From assembly GCA_016714815.1 (NCBI GenBank), contig JADKBZ010000009.1, forward strand, positions 62,001-126,000: 64,000 nt of DNA, in the 5' to 3' direction. Under the pieces are notes generated by a model. It saw only the letters and a program-made list of their open reading frames with translations. It ran no database searches and had not been told where the DNA came from. This document shows, one piece after another, positions 1 to 8,518 of the stretch (the stretch's first letter is position 1; each line of letters opens with the position of its first letter). Made by a program: the position numbers and the translations under genes. The DNA is from Holophagales bacterium. Lineage in GTDB: Bacteria > Acidobacteriota > Thermoanaerobaculia > UBA5066.

Positions 1-427
1 GGAGAGCGGCGAGGACGCCGGTCCCCGCGGCGCGGATGGTGACGGACAGGAGATCGGGCAGGAGCGGCTCTCCCCGGAGGACCCAGACGAGTCCGGTGAG
101 GACGAGGCCGTCGAGCGCGACGGCTGCCCACGCGAGGATGCCGAACATGAGCGGCTTATCGACGAGGGCGCGCGCGCCGATCGCCGCCATCAGGTAGGCG
201 AGGAGGACCTTGGAGAAGGCGTTCAGGCCGAGGAGGCGGACCGGCGAGGTGAGGGCGTCCTGGACGAGTCCGGCGAGGAGCCCCGTGAGCATCGCCGGGA
301 TCGCGTGCCCCCGCCGGGAGACGGACGCGACCGGGAGGAAGAACAGGTCGGGCGGGTGGGGAAGCCGGAGCACCCCGAGGAGGAGCGTGCCGAACGCCGC
401 CAGGGCGACGCCGAGGACGGCCGTCAT
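1..427 (-). CDS. mreD: Rod shape-determining protein MreD (3' end cut by window edge)
   Basis: Translating the minus strand from the ATG at 427 gives 142 residues without a stop before the window edge. The protein is almost wholly hydrophobic (it opens MTAVLGVALAAFGTLLLGVL) with a conserved-looking loop, GLLAGLVQDALTSPVRLLGL, that resembles the MreD core where a Gly/Asp-containing segment follows the second membrane helix. MreD is the small polytopic membrane partner of MreC in the elongasome. The start codon overlaps the mreC stop by 4 bp (ATGA), and the order mreB-mreC-mreD is the standard one. The C-terminus is missing because of the window edge, not because of a visible mutation. Confidence 0.85.
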   Translation of the reverse strand, partial: MTAVLGVALAAFGTLLLGVLRLPHPPDLFFLPVASVSRRGHAIPAMLTGLLAGLVQDALTSPVRLLGLNAFSKVLLAYLMAAIGARALVDKPLMFGILAWAAVALDGLVLTGLVWVLRGEPLLPDLLSVTIRAAGTGVLAAL

Positions 428-1295
428 GGGGACGGCCGCGCCGGGAGAGGGGCTCCGGACGCGGGCGCGGGCGCGTCGGGCTTCACGGGGGGGAAGACGA
501 AGACGAGCGTCTCGTTCATCGGGTCCGCCGCGAGGGTGACCGGGAGCTCGAGGAAGAGGGACGAGCCCGGGCGCCTCACGGCGCCGATCCTCCCGACGAG
601 AAGGCCGCGAGGGTAGATGCCGTCCGTGCCCGAGGAGGTGACCTCGTCGTCCACCGCGACGTCGGCGATGGCGGGGACGTACTGGAGGTTCGCGCCGGAG
701 GCGCCATCCCCACGCGCGACGGCGGCGCGGCTGGTCCGCGTCAGGAGGATCCCGGTGGCCGCGGTCCGGTCGGAGAGGAGCTGGACCCGGGCTCCGCGCT
801 CCCCCGCCGCCACGACGCGGCCGAGCAGGCCCGCCTCGCCGACGACCGCCCTCCCGGGACGATGCCGTCGGCGCGGCCCCGGTCCAGGAGCGCGGTCTGG
901 AAGGGTCCGGCGGTCTCGACGACGACGATCCGCGCGGGGCGGGTCCCCTCCGGGGGCGACTGGACGGCGCCGAGGAGCTTGACGAGCTGGTCCCGCTCGA
1001 GGCGCGCCTCGCGCAGGGCGTGGAGCTGGACCTGCTGGCTCGTGATCCGGGTCCTCAGGGCCTCGTTCTCGGCCCGGAGGTTGGAGAGCGTCGAGAACCG
1101 CTCTCTCACCGAGAGGGCCGTCTCGCGGAACCCGGTCGTCCCGCGAACGAGGACCGACGAGGCGTCCAGGAGCCACTCCTCCGCGAGGGTCCCGCCCCCC
1201 GCCCTCCTCACCTGCAGGGAGAGGAGGACGACGCAGCTGCCGAGGAGCGCCGCCAGGACGAGCGCCGGCCGTGCGGGAGAGAGCGGAGCGGCCAG
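424..1295 (-). CDS. mreC: Cell shape-determining protein MreC, interrupted by a one-base frameshift near 849-851
   Basis: The N-terminal part has one membrane helix (about residues 11-28, ending VVLLSLQ) and a coiled coil with LRAENEALRTRI. The C-terminal beta domain (GLLGRVVAAGERGARVQLL, then TDGIYPRGLLVGRI) lies in a different frame. Adding one G to the GGG run at 849-851 joins the frames as DGIVPGGAVVGEAGLLG, exactly the MreC beta-domain entry, and gives about 290 residues, normal for the family. A sequencing or assembly indel is more likely than a real mutation because both halves are intact. MreC is the periplasmic scaffold linking MreB to the PBP2/RodA machinery. The start is uncertain: no ATG or GTG precedes the membrane helix in frame, and CTG at 1295, just after the mreB stop at 1303, is the best candidate; GTG at 1211 would lose the helix. 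Confidence 0.85.
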
Positions 1296-1302
1296 GGGGA
1301 CC

Positions 1303-2328
<1,026 letters not shown>

Positions 2329-2384
2329 GGGACGTTCCTTTTCAGAGTATGGGCGCCCGGGGGCGCGGCTGCGGGACCGGGGGC

Positions 2385-3845
2385 CTAGTAGATTTCGATC
2401 ATGACCGTCTCGCGACGGAGGGTTTCGTTGCCGGCCCCGTCCACCGCACGCACGGTGAGGACGTTGACCCCTTCGTTCGCGAAGGAGATCACCTTCTTGA
2501 AGCTGCCGGAGGCGTCGACGTCGGCCGGCTCGCCGTTCACCGAGACGGCCGAGCCCGGCTCGGAGCGCCCCATGATGATGACGAGCGTCCCGTTCACCTG
2601 CGGGCGCGAAAGGACGAGCTCGGGCGGTGTGCTGTCGGGGCCGCCGGAGGTCCGCCCGCCCCGGAGCACCTTGAACCGGCGCGTCGGAGACCACTCGGAG
2701 ATGACGTTGCCCTTCCCGAGCGTGGCGACGCGCCAGTAGAACGCCCCCTCCTCCGACACCGTCACGACCGCTTCCGGCCGCGGGCGGTCGTCGACGATGA
2801 CGATCGAGTCGGGGATGTAGAGGCGGCTCCGGGCGATCTGCAGCCGGTAGCGCGAGGCGTCCTTCACGGGGGACCACTTGAGCGTCACGGGCTGGTTGCG
2901 GTTCAGGTCGAAGACGGCGGCGTCGTCGGGGGCGATCGGGCGGGGCGGGTCGGGGAGGATGGTCTTGACCCCCAGGCCACCGGCCCCGACGCGGGCGACG
3001 ACGCGCTCGCGGTCCCCGAGGGTGACGGAGCCCGACTCCGTGGAGAGCGTGACCTTGCCGCGGTACGCGGAGACGCCGGTCGTCTTGGAGCGGTCGACGT
3101 CGACCCCGACGGTAGATCGCGAGCCGATGTTGGCGGTCGCGGCGTCCGTCCGGACGATGGAGCGCGCCCCTTCCCCCGTGTCGATGTCGACGGTGCCGAC
3201 GATGAACTTGATCTCCGACTGCCGCTTCGGCTCGCCGTCGCCGGTGCCGGCGAACGTCTTGCCGCGGTGGACCTCGAAGAGGGTTTCGGGCTTGATCCGG
3301 TAGAAGGTGCCGTCGACCGCCATGACCTCGGCGAGGCCATTGGCCCCCGTCTTCAGGAAGTCCCCCTCGTAGAGCTTCATCCCGACGCGCGCCGTCTCCC
3401 ACGTCGCCCGGCTCGCGCGCTGGATCTCGACGCGCCCGCCGAGCTCCATGACGGCGGCGTCGTGGCGCATCGTCCCGCCGCCGGAGGTGATCCGGAGGGC
3501 GAGCTGCCGCGCCTCGACCGCTTCCTTCAGGGCGTCGGCATAGCGGGCCCCCGCGTGGGAGGCCCTGGCCTTCTCGAGCTTCTCGGCCGCGGCGGCGATC
3601 TCTTCCCGCGCGCGCTGAGCCCCCGGAGCGGTTCTTCCCTTGGCGAGGAGCTCGTCGGCGGCTGCGATCTCGCGGCTCGCGCGCCCCGCGAGGTCGTCGC
3701 CGCGATTCAGCCACCAGTAGGCCCCGCCCGACACGAGAATCGCAGCCCCGACGAGGAGCAGCACCCAGCGCCAGATGGTTTCTTTGGAGACGTAGTACCA
3801 GTCGAGCTCGACCTCGTACCGGCGCCCATCCTTCTTTATCGCCAT
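2385..3845 (-). CDS. FecR-domain membrane protein with C-terminal Ig-like domain
   Basis: The 486-residue protein has a short basic cytoplasmic tail, one membrane helix (about 27-46, VLLLVGAAILVSGGAYWWL), a charged helical stretch (about 50-115), a FecR-like beta domain (about 130-270, including MKLYEGDFLKTGANGLAEV and VGTVDIDTGEGARSIVRTD), a fibronectin-like region with paired WSP motifs (about 295-390), and a C-terminal Ig-like domain opening DSTPPELVLSRPQVNGTLV. FecR-type domains outside iron regulation are common in surface or polymer-binding proteins; no substrate can be read here. It lies 56 bp upstream of mreB on the same strand, so co-transcription and an envelope role are inferred. 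There is no sign of a partner sigma factor at this locus. Confidence 0.8.
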   Translation of the reverse strand: MAIKKDGRRYEVELDWYYVSKETIWRWVLLLVGAAILVSGGAYWWLNRGDDLAGRASREIAAADELLAKGRTAPGAQRAREEIAAAAEKLEKARASHAGARYADALKEAVEARQLALRITSGGGTMRHDAAVMELGGRVEIQRASRATWETARVGMKLYEGDFLKTGANGLAEVMAVDGTFYRIKPETLFEVHRGKTFAGTGDGEPKRQSEIKFIVGTVDIDTGEGARSIVRTDAATANIGSRSTVGVDVDRSKTTGVSAYRGKVTLSTESGSVTLGDRERVVARVGAGGLGVKTILPDPPRPIAPDDAAVFDLNRNQPVTLKWSPVKDASRYRLQIARSRLYIPDSIVIVDDRPRPEAVVTVSEEGAFYWRVATLGKGNVISEWSPTRRFKVLRGGRTSGGPDSTPPELVLSRPQVNGTLVIIMGRSEPGSAVSVNGEPADVDASGSFKKVISFANEGVNVLTVRAVDGAGNETLRRETVMIEIY

Positions 3846-3883
3846 AACCTTCGCGTCATCAGCCGCTTACCGGCGAAGGCCCA

Positions 3884-3913
3884 TTTATACCACGCGGACG
3901 GGCACGCCTTGTC
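3884..3913 (-). promoter_or_regulatory. Possible promoter of the FecR-mreBCD operon
   Basis: On the minus strand TATAAA occurs at 3889-3884, about 39 nt upstream of the FecR-gene ATG (3845). The sequence about 18 nt further upstream (GACAAG) matches a -35 element poorly, so only the -10 is convincing. It overlaps the region of the divergent ppiD promoter. Confidence 0.35.
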
Positions 3914-3937
3914 GGGCCGGTCGGCCCGCGCTATCCT
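3909..3937 (+). promoter_or_regulatory. Likely sigma-70-type promoter for the ppiD-ruvAB operon
   Basis: TTGTCG (3909-3914) and TATCCT (3932-3937) are separated by 17 nt, a standard spacing, and lie 47 nt upstream of the ppiD-like ATG at 3984. Each hexamer matches four of six consensus positions, in an otherwise GC-rich stretch. Confidence 0.5.
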
Positions 3938-3983
3938 CCAACGCTTGCGGCGCCGGGAGCCCGGCTGCCGTCTCGGAGAGGGA

Positions 3984-5933
3984 ATGCTCAAGACTTTCAG
4001 GGAAAACTTCAAGCACCTCAAGTGGGTTCTGTGGGCGGTCATCGCCATCTTCGTCATTTTCGTCTTCGTCGACTGGGGCATGGGCTCGTCGGGAGGCGGA
4101 GGGGGCGTCGAGTTCGCGGCGAAGGTCGGCTCGTCGAAGATCACCGAGGTGGAGTTCCGGCGGGAGTACGTCCAGGCCGAGGAACGCTATCGGCAGATGT
4201 ACGGGCAGAGCTTCAGCCCCGAGCTCGCGAGAGCGATGAACCTCCCCTCGCAGGTTCTGAACTCGCTCGTCGACCGGCGGCTCCTCCGGGTGGAGTCGGA
4301 TCGCCTCGGCCTCACCGTCTCCGACGACGAGGTCACGGCCCGGATCCTGAAGATGAGGGACCAGCAGGGGAACCTCCTCTTCGTGAAGGACGGGGTCTTC
4401 GTCGGCGAGAAGATCTACCGGCGAATGCTCGCGGGCGCTGGCCTCAGCCCCGAGGGCTTCGAGGCCGACACGCGCGAGCAGGCCCTCATGGAGAAGCTGA
4501 ACCGCTTCGTCACGGAGTCGTCGTTCGTCGGCGAGGACGAGCTGAAGGCCGACTTCGAGGGGCGGACGGTGAAGGCGAAGATCGCCTACGCCCTCGTGCC
4601 GGCCCCCGCGCTCTCCCCGGAGTCGATTCCCGACGCCGAGGCCGAGGCGCACTTCAAGAAGAGCCCCGCGGACTACCAGCTCCCCGAGCGGCGCAAGGGG
4701 AAGTACCTCCTCGTCGAGACCGCGCAGCTGCGCGCCGAGGCGGGACGTAAGGTGACCGACGCCGACATCGCGGCGGAGTACTCGAAGAACCTCGACACCT
4801 ACAAGAAGGGCGAGGAAGCCACCGTCCGGCACATCCTCTACAAGGCGGACGGAACGCCGGCCTCCGACGCAGCCGCGCGGGAGAAGGCGGATTCCGCGGT
4901 GAAGCGGCTCAAGGGGGGCGCCGATTTCGCGACCCTCGCGAAGGCCGAATCCGAGGATCCGGGCTCGAAGGCTTCCGGTGGCGACCTGGGAGCGATCTCT
5001 CGCGGGCGGATGGTCAAGGAGTTCGAGGACGCGGCCTTCGGCGCGGCGCAGGGCGAGATCGTCGGCCCGGTGAAGTCGCCGTTCGGGTTCCACGTGATCC
5101 AGGTGACCGCAAAGAGCGCCGAACGCGTTCAGCCTCTCTTCGAGGTCTCCGCCTCCATCCGCGGGCGCCTCGAGGAGGCCCGCGCGGGCGACGAGGCCCG
5201 GCGCCTCGCGCGCGAGCTGGCGGACCGGGTCGGAAAGCTCGGGAAGAAGCCCTCGGACGACGACCTCAGGAAGCTGACGCGGCCGGGTGTGACCTTCAAC
5301 GAGACCGAGCTCCTGGCCCGCGCCGACGCCCCGGCCGGGATCGGCCCGAACCCCGGATTCATGCAGAGCCTCTTCACCCTGCCGCTCGGCGAGGTCTCCG
5401 AGCCGGTGGCGACGGCGCGCGGCGAGGCGATCCTCAAGCCGACCGAGTTGAAGGCGGCCGGGCCGGCGGCGTTCGCCGACGTGAAGGCCCGCGTGAAGGC
5501 CGACCTGGCGAAGAAGAAGCAGGAAGAGACCGCCCTCGCCGCCGCACGCGCGGCGATGACTCCGGGCGCCTCGCTCGAGGCCGTCGCGCAGGCGGCCGGC
5601 GTGAAGGTCGAAACCCCCGAAGCCTTCCCGAAGGCCGGACCCGTCCCGGGCCTCGGAACCTCGAAGGCTCTCCTGGATCTCGCCTTCACGGCGGTCCCCG
5701 GCGAGACGAAGGGCCCGGTCTGGGTCGCCGATCGAGGCGCCGCGGTCCTGCGCGTCGTGGAGGTCACGCCGTTCGATGCCGAAGCCTTCGCCAGGCAGAA
5801 GGGCGAGGCCCTCGACCGGCTGCGCCAGCAGAAGTCCGGCCGGCTCTTCCAGTCTCTCGTCCAGCGGCTGCGCGCCGACGCCCGGATCGAGGTCAACAAG
5901 GAGCTTCTGGCCCGCTTCTCCGGGCAGGCTTGA
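3984..5933 (+). CDS. Membrane-anchored peptidyl-prolyl isomerase, PpiD/SurA type
   Basis: The 649-residue protein starts MLKTFRENFKHLKWVLWAVI, with one membrane anchor at about 11-31 and a large periplasmic part. A SurA-N-like region follows (LNSLVDRRLLRVESDRLGL), then a parvulin/PPIC domain from about residue 278 (ATVRHILYKADG, then KASGGDLGAISRGRMVKEFE and SPFGFHVIQV). The length and layout match PpiD, a periplasmic chaperone/foldase near the Sec translocon. The start ATG at 3984 has GAGAGGGA upstream and gives the membrane anchor; the open frame extends further upstream only by chance. ruvA begins 7 bp after the stop. Confidence 0.9.
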   Translation: MLKTFRENFKHLKWVLWAVIAIFVIFVFVDWGMGSSGGGGGVEFAAKVGSSKITEVEFRREYVQAEERYRQMYGQSFSPELARAMNLPSQVLNSLVDRRLLRVESDRLGLTVSDDEVTARILKMRDQQGNLLFVKDGVFVGEKIYRRMLAGAGLSPEGFEADTREQALMEKLNRFVTESSFVGEDELKADFEGRTVKAKIAYALVPAPALSPESIPDAEAEAHFKKSPADYQLPERRKGKYLLVETAQLRAEAGRKVTDADIAAEYSKNLDTYKKGEEATVRHILYKADGTPASDAAAREKADSAVKRLKGGADFATLAKAESEDPGSKASGGDLGAISRGRMVKEFEDAAFGAAQGEIVGPVKSPFGFHVIQVTAKSAERVQPLFEVSASIRGRLEEARAGDEARRLARELADRVGKLGKKPSDDDLRKLTRPGVTFNETELLARADAPAGIGPNPGFMQSLFTLPLGEVSEPVATARGEAILKPTELKAAGPAAFADVKARVKADLAKKKQEETALAAARAAMTPGASLEAVAQAAGVKVETPEAFPKAGPVPGLGTSKALLDLAFTAVPGETKGPVWVADRGAAVLRVVEVTPFDAEAFARQKGEALDRLRQQKSGRLFQSLVQRLRADARIEVNKELLARFSGQA

Positions 5934-5940
5934 CCGGAGC

Positions 5941-6552
5941 GTGATAGGGCGCCTCTCGGGAATCGTCCTGGAGAAGCGGCCCGACCGGGCCGTGGTCGAC
6001 GCCTCGGGCGTCGGCTACGAGCTCCACATTCCCCTCGGGACGTTCGCCTCTCTCCCCGGTATCGGGGAGAGAGCGTCGCTTCACGTCCACACGCACGTCC
6101 GGGAGGACGCGCTCCTCCTCTACGGTTTCGCGACGACCGAGGAAAAGGCCCTCTTCGAACGGCTCATCACGGTCTCGGGGATCGGTCCCAGGCTCGCCCT
6201 CGCCGTCCTCTCGGGGCTTCCGCTTCCCGAGCTCGTCGGGGCGATCGCCGCGCAGAACGTGACGCGCCTGTCGACGATCCCCGGCGTCGGAAAGAAGCTC
6301 GCGGAGCGGCTCGGGGTGGAGCTGAAGGACAAGGTCGCGGGCATCCTCTCCGCGTCGTCCTCCCAGGCGGCGTTCGGCGTCCCGGCGACGCTGGGCGGCT
6401 TCCTCGACGACGCCGTCGGGGCCCTCGTCAACCTCGGCTACCGCAAGCCGCAGGCCGAGGCGGCCGTGAAGGCGGCGAGCGACGGGACGGGCGCCGCTCC
6501 CGCGGACCTTCCGGCGCTCCTCTCGGCTGCGCTGCGGCTCCTGTCGCGCTGA
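5941..6552 (+). CDS. ruvA: Holliday junction branch migration protein RuvA
   Basis: The 203-residue protein starts with GTG as MIGRLSGIVLEKRPDRAVVD, the conserved RuvA opening. Both helix-hairpin-helix motifs are present (SGIGPRLALAVLSGLP and IPGVGKKLAERLGVELKDK), followed by a flexible linker and the C-terminal domain III (AVGALVNLGYRKPQAEAAV) that contacts RuvB. RuvA tetramers hold the four-way junction while RuvB pumps DNA. The GTG at 5941 was preferred over earlier in-frame starts inside ppiD because the domain begins exactly there. ruvB follows after 17 bp; ruvC is not in the window. Confidence 0.97.
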   Translation: MIGRLSGIVLEKRPDRAVVDASGVGYELHIPLGTFASLPGIGERASLHVHTHVREDALLLYGFATTEEKALFERLITVSGIGPRLALAVLSGLPLPELVGAIAAQNVTRLSTIPGVGKKLAERLGVELKDKVAGILSASSSQAAFGVPATLGGFLDDAVGALVNLGYRKPQAEAAVKAASDGTGAAPADLPALLSAALRLLSR

Positions 6553-6569
6553 GGCGGAGGGCGCAAGCG

Positions 6570-7598
6570 ATGGACGAACGCCTCCTCGTGGGCGCCCCGG
6601 AGCCGGAAGAGCGCGAGCCGGAAAGGACGCTCCGGCCGACGGCCCTCGACGAGTTCGTCGGCCAGACGAAGCTGAAGGAGACGCTCGGCGTCTTCCTGAC
6701 CGCCGCACGGCGGCGGCGCGAACCCCTCGACCACGTCCTCCTCTTCGGCCCCCCGGGGCTCGGGAAGACGACCCTCGCCCACATCATCGCGCGCGAGATG
6801 GGAGCGCAGGTCCGCGTGACGGCGGGGCCGGTCCTGGAGAAGGCGGGAGACCTCGCCGCCATCCTGACGAACCTCGGCCCGGGCGACGTCCTCTTCATCG
6901 ACGAGATTCACCGCATTCCCGCCGCCGTCGAGGAGATCCTCTACCCCGCGCTCGAGGACGGGAAGCTGGACCTCGTCATCGGCACCGGACCCGCCGCGCG
7001 GACGGTGGAGCTTCGCCTGCAGCCCTTCACCCTCGTCGGCGCCACAACCCGCGCGGGGCTCCTCTCCACGCCGCTCACCGCGCGGTTCGGCATCACGCAC
7101 CGGCTGGACTACTACGACACGGCGTCGCTGAAGACGATCGTCCTGCGCTCGGCGGAGATCCTCGGCTGCCCGATCGACGACGAAGGCGCCGGGGAGATCG
7201 CGCGGCGGAGCCGCGGCACGCCTCGCATCGCGAACCGTCTGCTTCGTCGCGTGCGCGACTTCGTCGAGGTGGCGGGAGAGAGCCGGATCTCGGCGGCGGG
7301 AGCGCGCGGCTCCCTCGACCGCCTCGAGGTCGACCACTTCGGCCTCGACGAGCTGGACCGGAGGATCCTCGCGACGATCGTCGACCGCTTCGCCGGCGGG
7401 CCGGTGGGCCTGTCGGCCCTGGCCCACTCGCTGGGCGAGGACAAGGGGACCCTCGAGGACCTCTACGAACCGTTCCTCCTCCAGTCGGGATTCCTGACGC
7501 GGACCCCCAAGGGGCGCGTCGCGACGGCGCTCGCCTACAGGCACCTGGGCCTGGCTCCCCGGACGGCCACGGGGCCCCTCTTCGACGGTCCGGCATGA
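6570..7598 (+). CDS. ruvB: Holliday junction DNA helicase RuvB
   Basis: The 342-residue AAA+ motor has Walker A GPPGLGKTT (60-68), Walker B LFIDEIHR, sensor-1 region GATTRAGLLS, the arginine-finger region LTARFG, and the C-terminal winged helix ending FLTRTPKGRVATALAYRHLG. It drives branch migration together with RuvA. The ATG at 6570 follows a purine-rich GGCGGAGGG. Its stop overlaps the ATG of the next gene by 4 bp (ATGA), so the downstream lipid-kinase-like gene is probably translationally coupled. Confidence 0.98.
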   Translation: MDERLLVGAPEPEEREPERTLRPTALDEFVGQTKLKETLGVFLTAARRRREPLDHVLLFGPPGLGKTTLAHIIAREMGAQVRVTAGPVLEKAGDLAAILTNLGPGDVLFIDEIHRIPAAVEEILYPALEDGKLDLVIGTGPAARTVELRLQPFTLVGATTRAGLLSTPLTARFGITHRLDYYDTASLKTIVLRSAEILGCPIDDEGAGEIARRSRGTPRIANRLLRRVRDFVEVAGESRISAAGARGSLDRLEVDHFGLDELDRRILATIVDRFAGGPVGLSALAHSLGEDKGTLEDLYEPFLLQSGFLTRTPKGRVATALAYRHLGLAPRTATGPLFDGPA

Positions 7599-8502
7599 GG
7601 CGCGGCCTTCTCGTCTACAACCCGGCGGCGGGAGGACACGACCGGACCGCCCAGATGGCGGCGCTCGCCGAGCGCGCGCGGGGACGCGGCGTCGTCCTCT
7701 CGCTCCTGGCGACCGAGCGGCCGGGCCACGCCACCCAGCTCGTGGCCCAGGGGCTCGCCGACGGGCCGGACCTCGTCGCCGTCGCCGGCGGCGACGGGAC
7801 GATCGCGGAGGCGGCGAGCGCGCTCGTCGGCAGCGACGTCCCCCTCGCGGTCCTCCCGGCGGGGACGACGAACGTCATCGCCCGCGAGCTCGGACTCGGA
7901 AGGAGCCCCGAGGAAGCAGCGGAGTTTCTCTCCTCGACGGCGACCCGGACGGTGACGACCTGGCCCGCGGCGGGGCGGACGTCGCTCATCTGCACCGGCG
8001 TCGGCTTCGACGCGCGCGTCATGGCGAACGTGAATCCGACGCTCAAACGCCTCTTCGGCCGGGTCGGGTTCTCCCTGACGGCGACGTACGAGTGGGCCCG
8101 CTACGAGTTCCCGCCGATCGAGGTGACGGGCCTCGACGCCGACGGTGGCCTTTCTCCCGGCGCGCGACGTTCGTCCTCGCGGCGAACACGAGCAAGTACG
8201 CCGGCGACGCGATCCTCTCGCCGTTCGCCGACCCGGGGGACGACCTCCTCGACCTCGTCCTCTTCACGTCCGGGCGCCGGATCGACCTCCTCCACTTCTA
8301 CCGCCTCCTTCCCGGGGGACGGGCGGCGCAGCTCGGCGTCCGGGGCGTGGAGCGATTCCCGGTGAGGAGCTTCACCGCCCGCTCCCTGGCGGGCTACGAG
8401 CTGGAGGTCCAGGTCGACGGCGACGTCGCCGGGACGACGCCGGTCACCGTCGGACCGGCCGGCGGCCACGTCCGGTTTCTCGTCCCGCCGGCCAGCGCCT
8501 GA
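7595..8502 (+). CDS. Diacylglycerol kinase / YegS-type lipid kinase, interrupted by a one-base frameshift near 8151-8153
   Basis: The N-terminal catalytic domain begins MRRGLLVYNPAAGG and contains the nucleotide-binding GGDGT motif (65-69) and LPAGTTNVIARELG, hallmarks of the DAGK/sphingosine-kinase fold. The C-terminal beta domain (ATFVLAANTSKYAGDAILSP, ending HVRFLVPPASA) is in another frame. Adding one T to the TTT run at 8151-8153 joins them (DADGGLFSRRATFVLA) and restores about 302 residues, the usual length. An indel in the data is therefore likelier than a pseudogene. Such enzymes phosphorylate diacylglycerol or related lipids at the membrane; the precise lipid cannot be told. It is coupled to ruvB by a 4-bp overlap. 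Confidence 0.85.
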
Positions 8503-8518
8503 CCCGGGGGAGGTGCCC

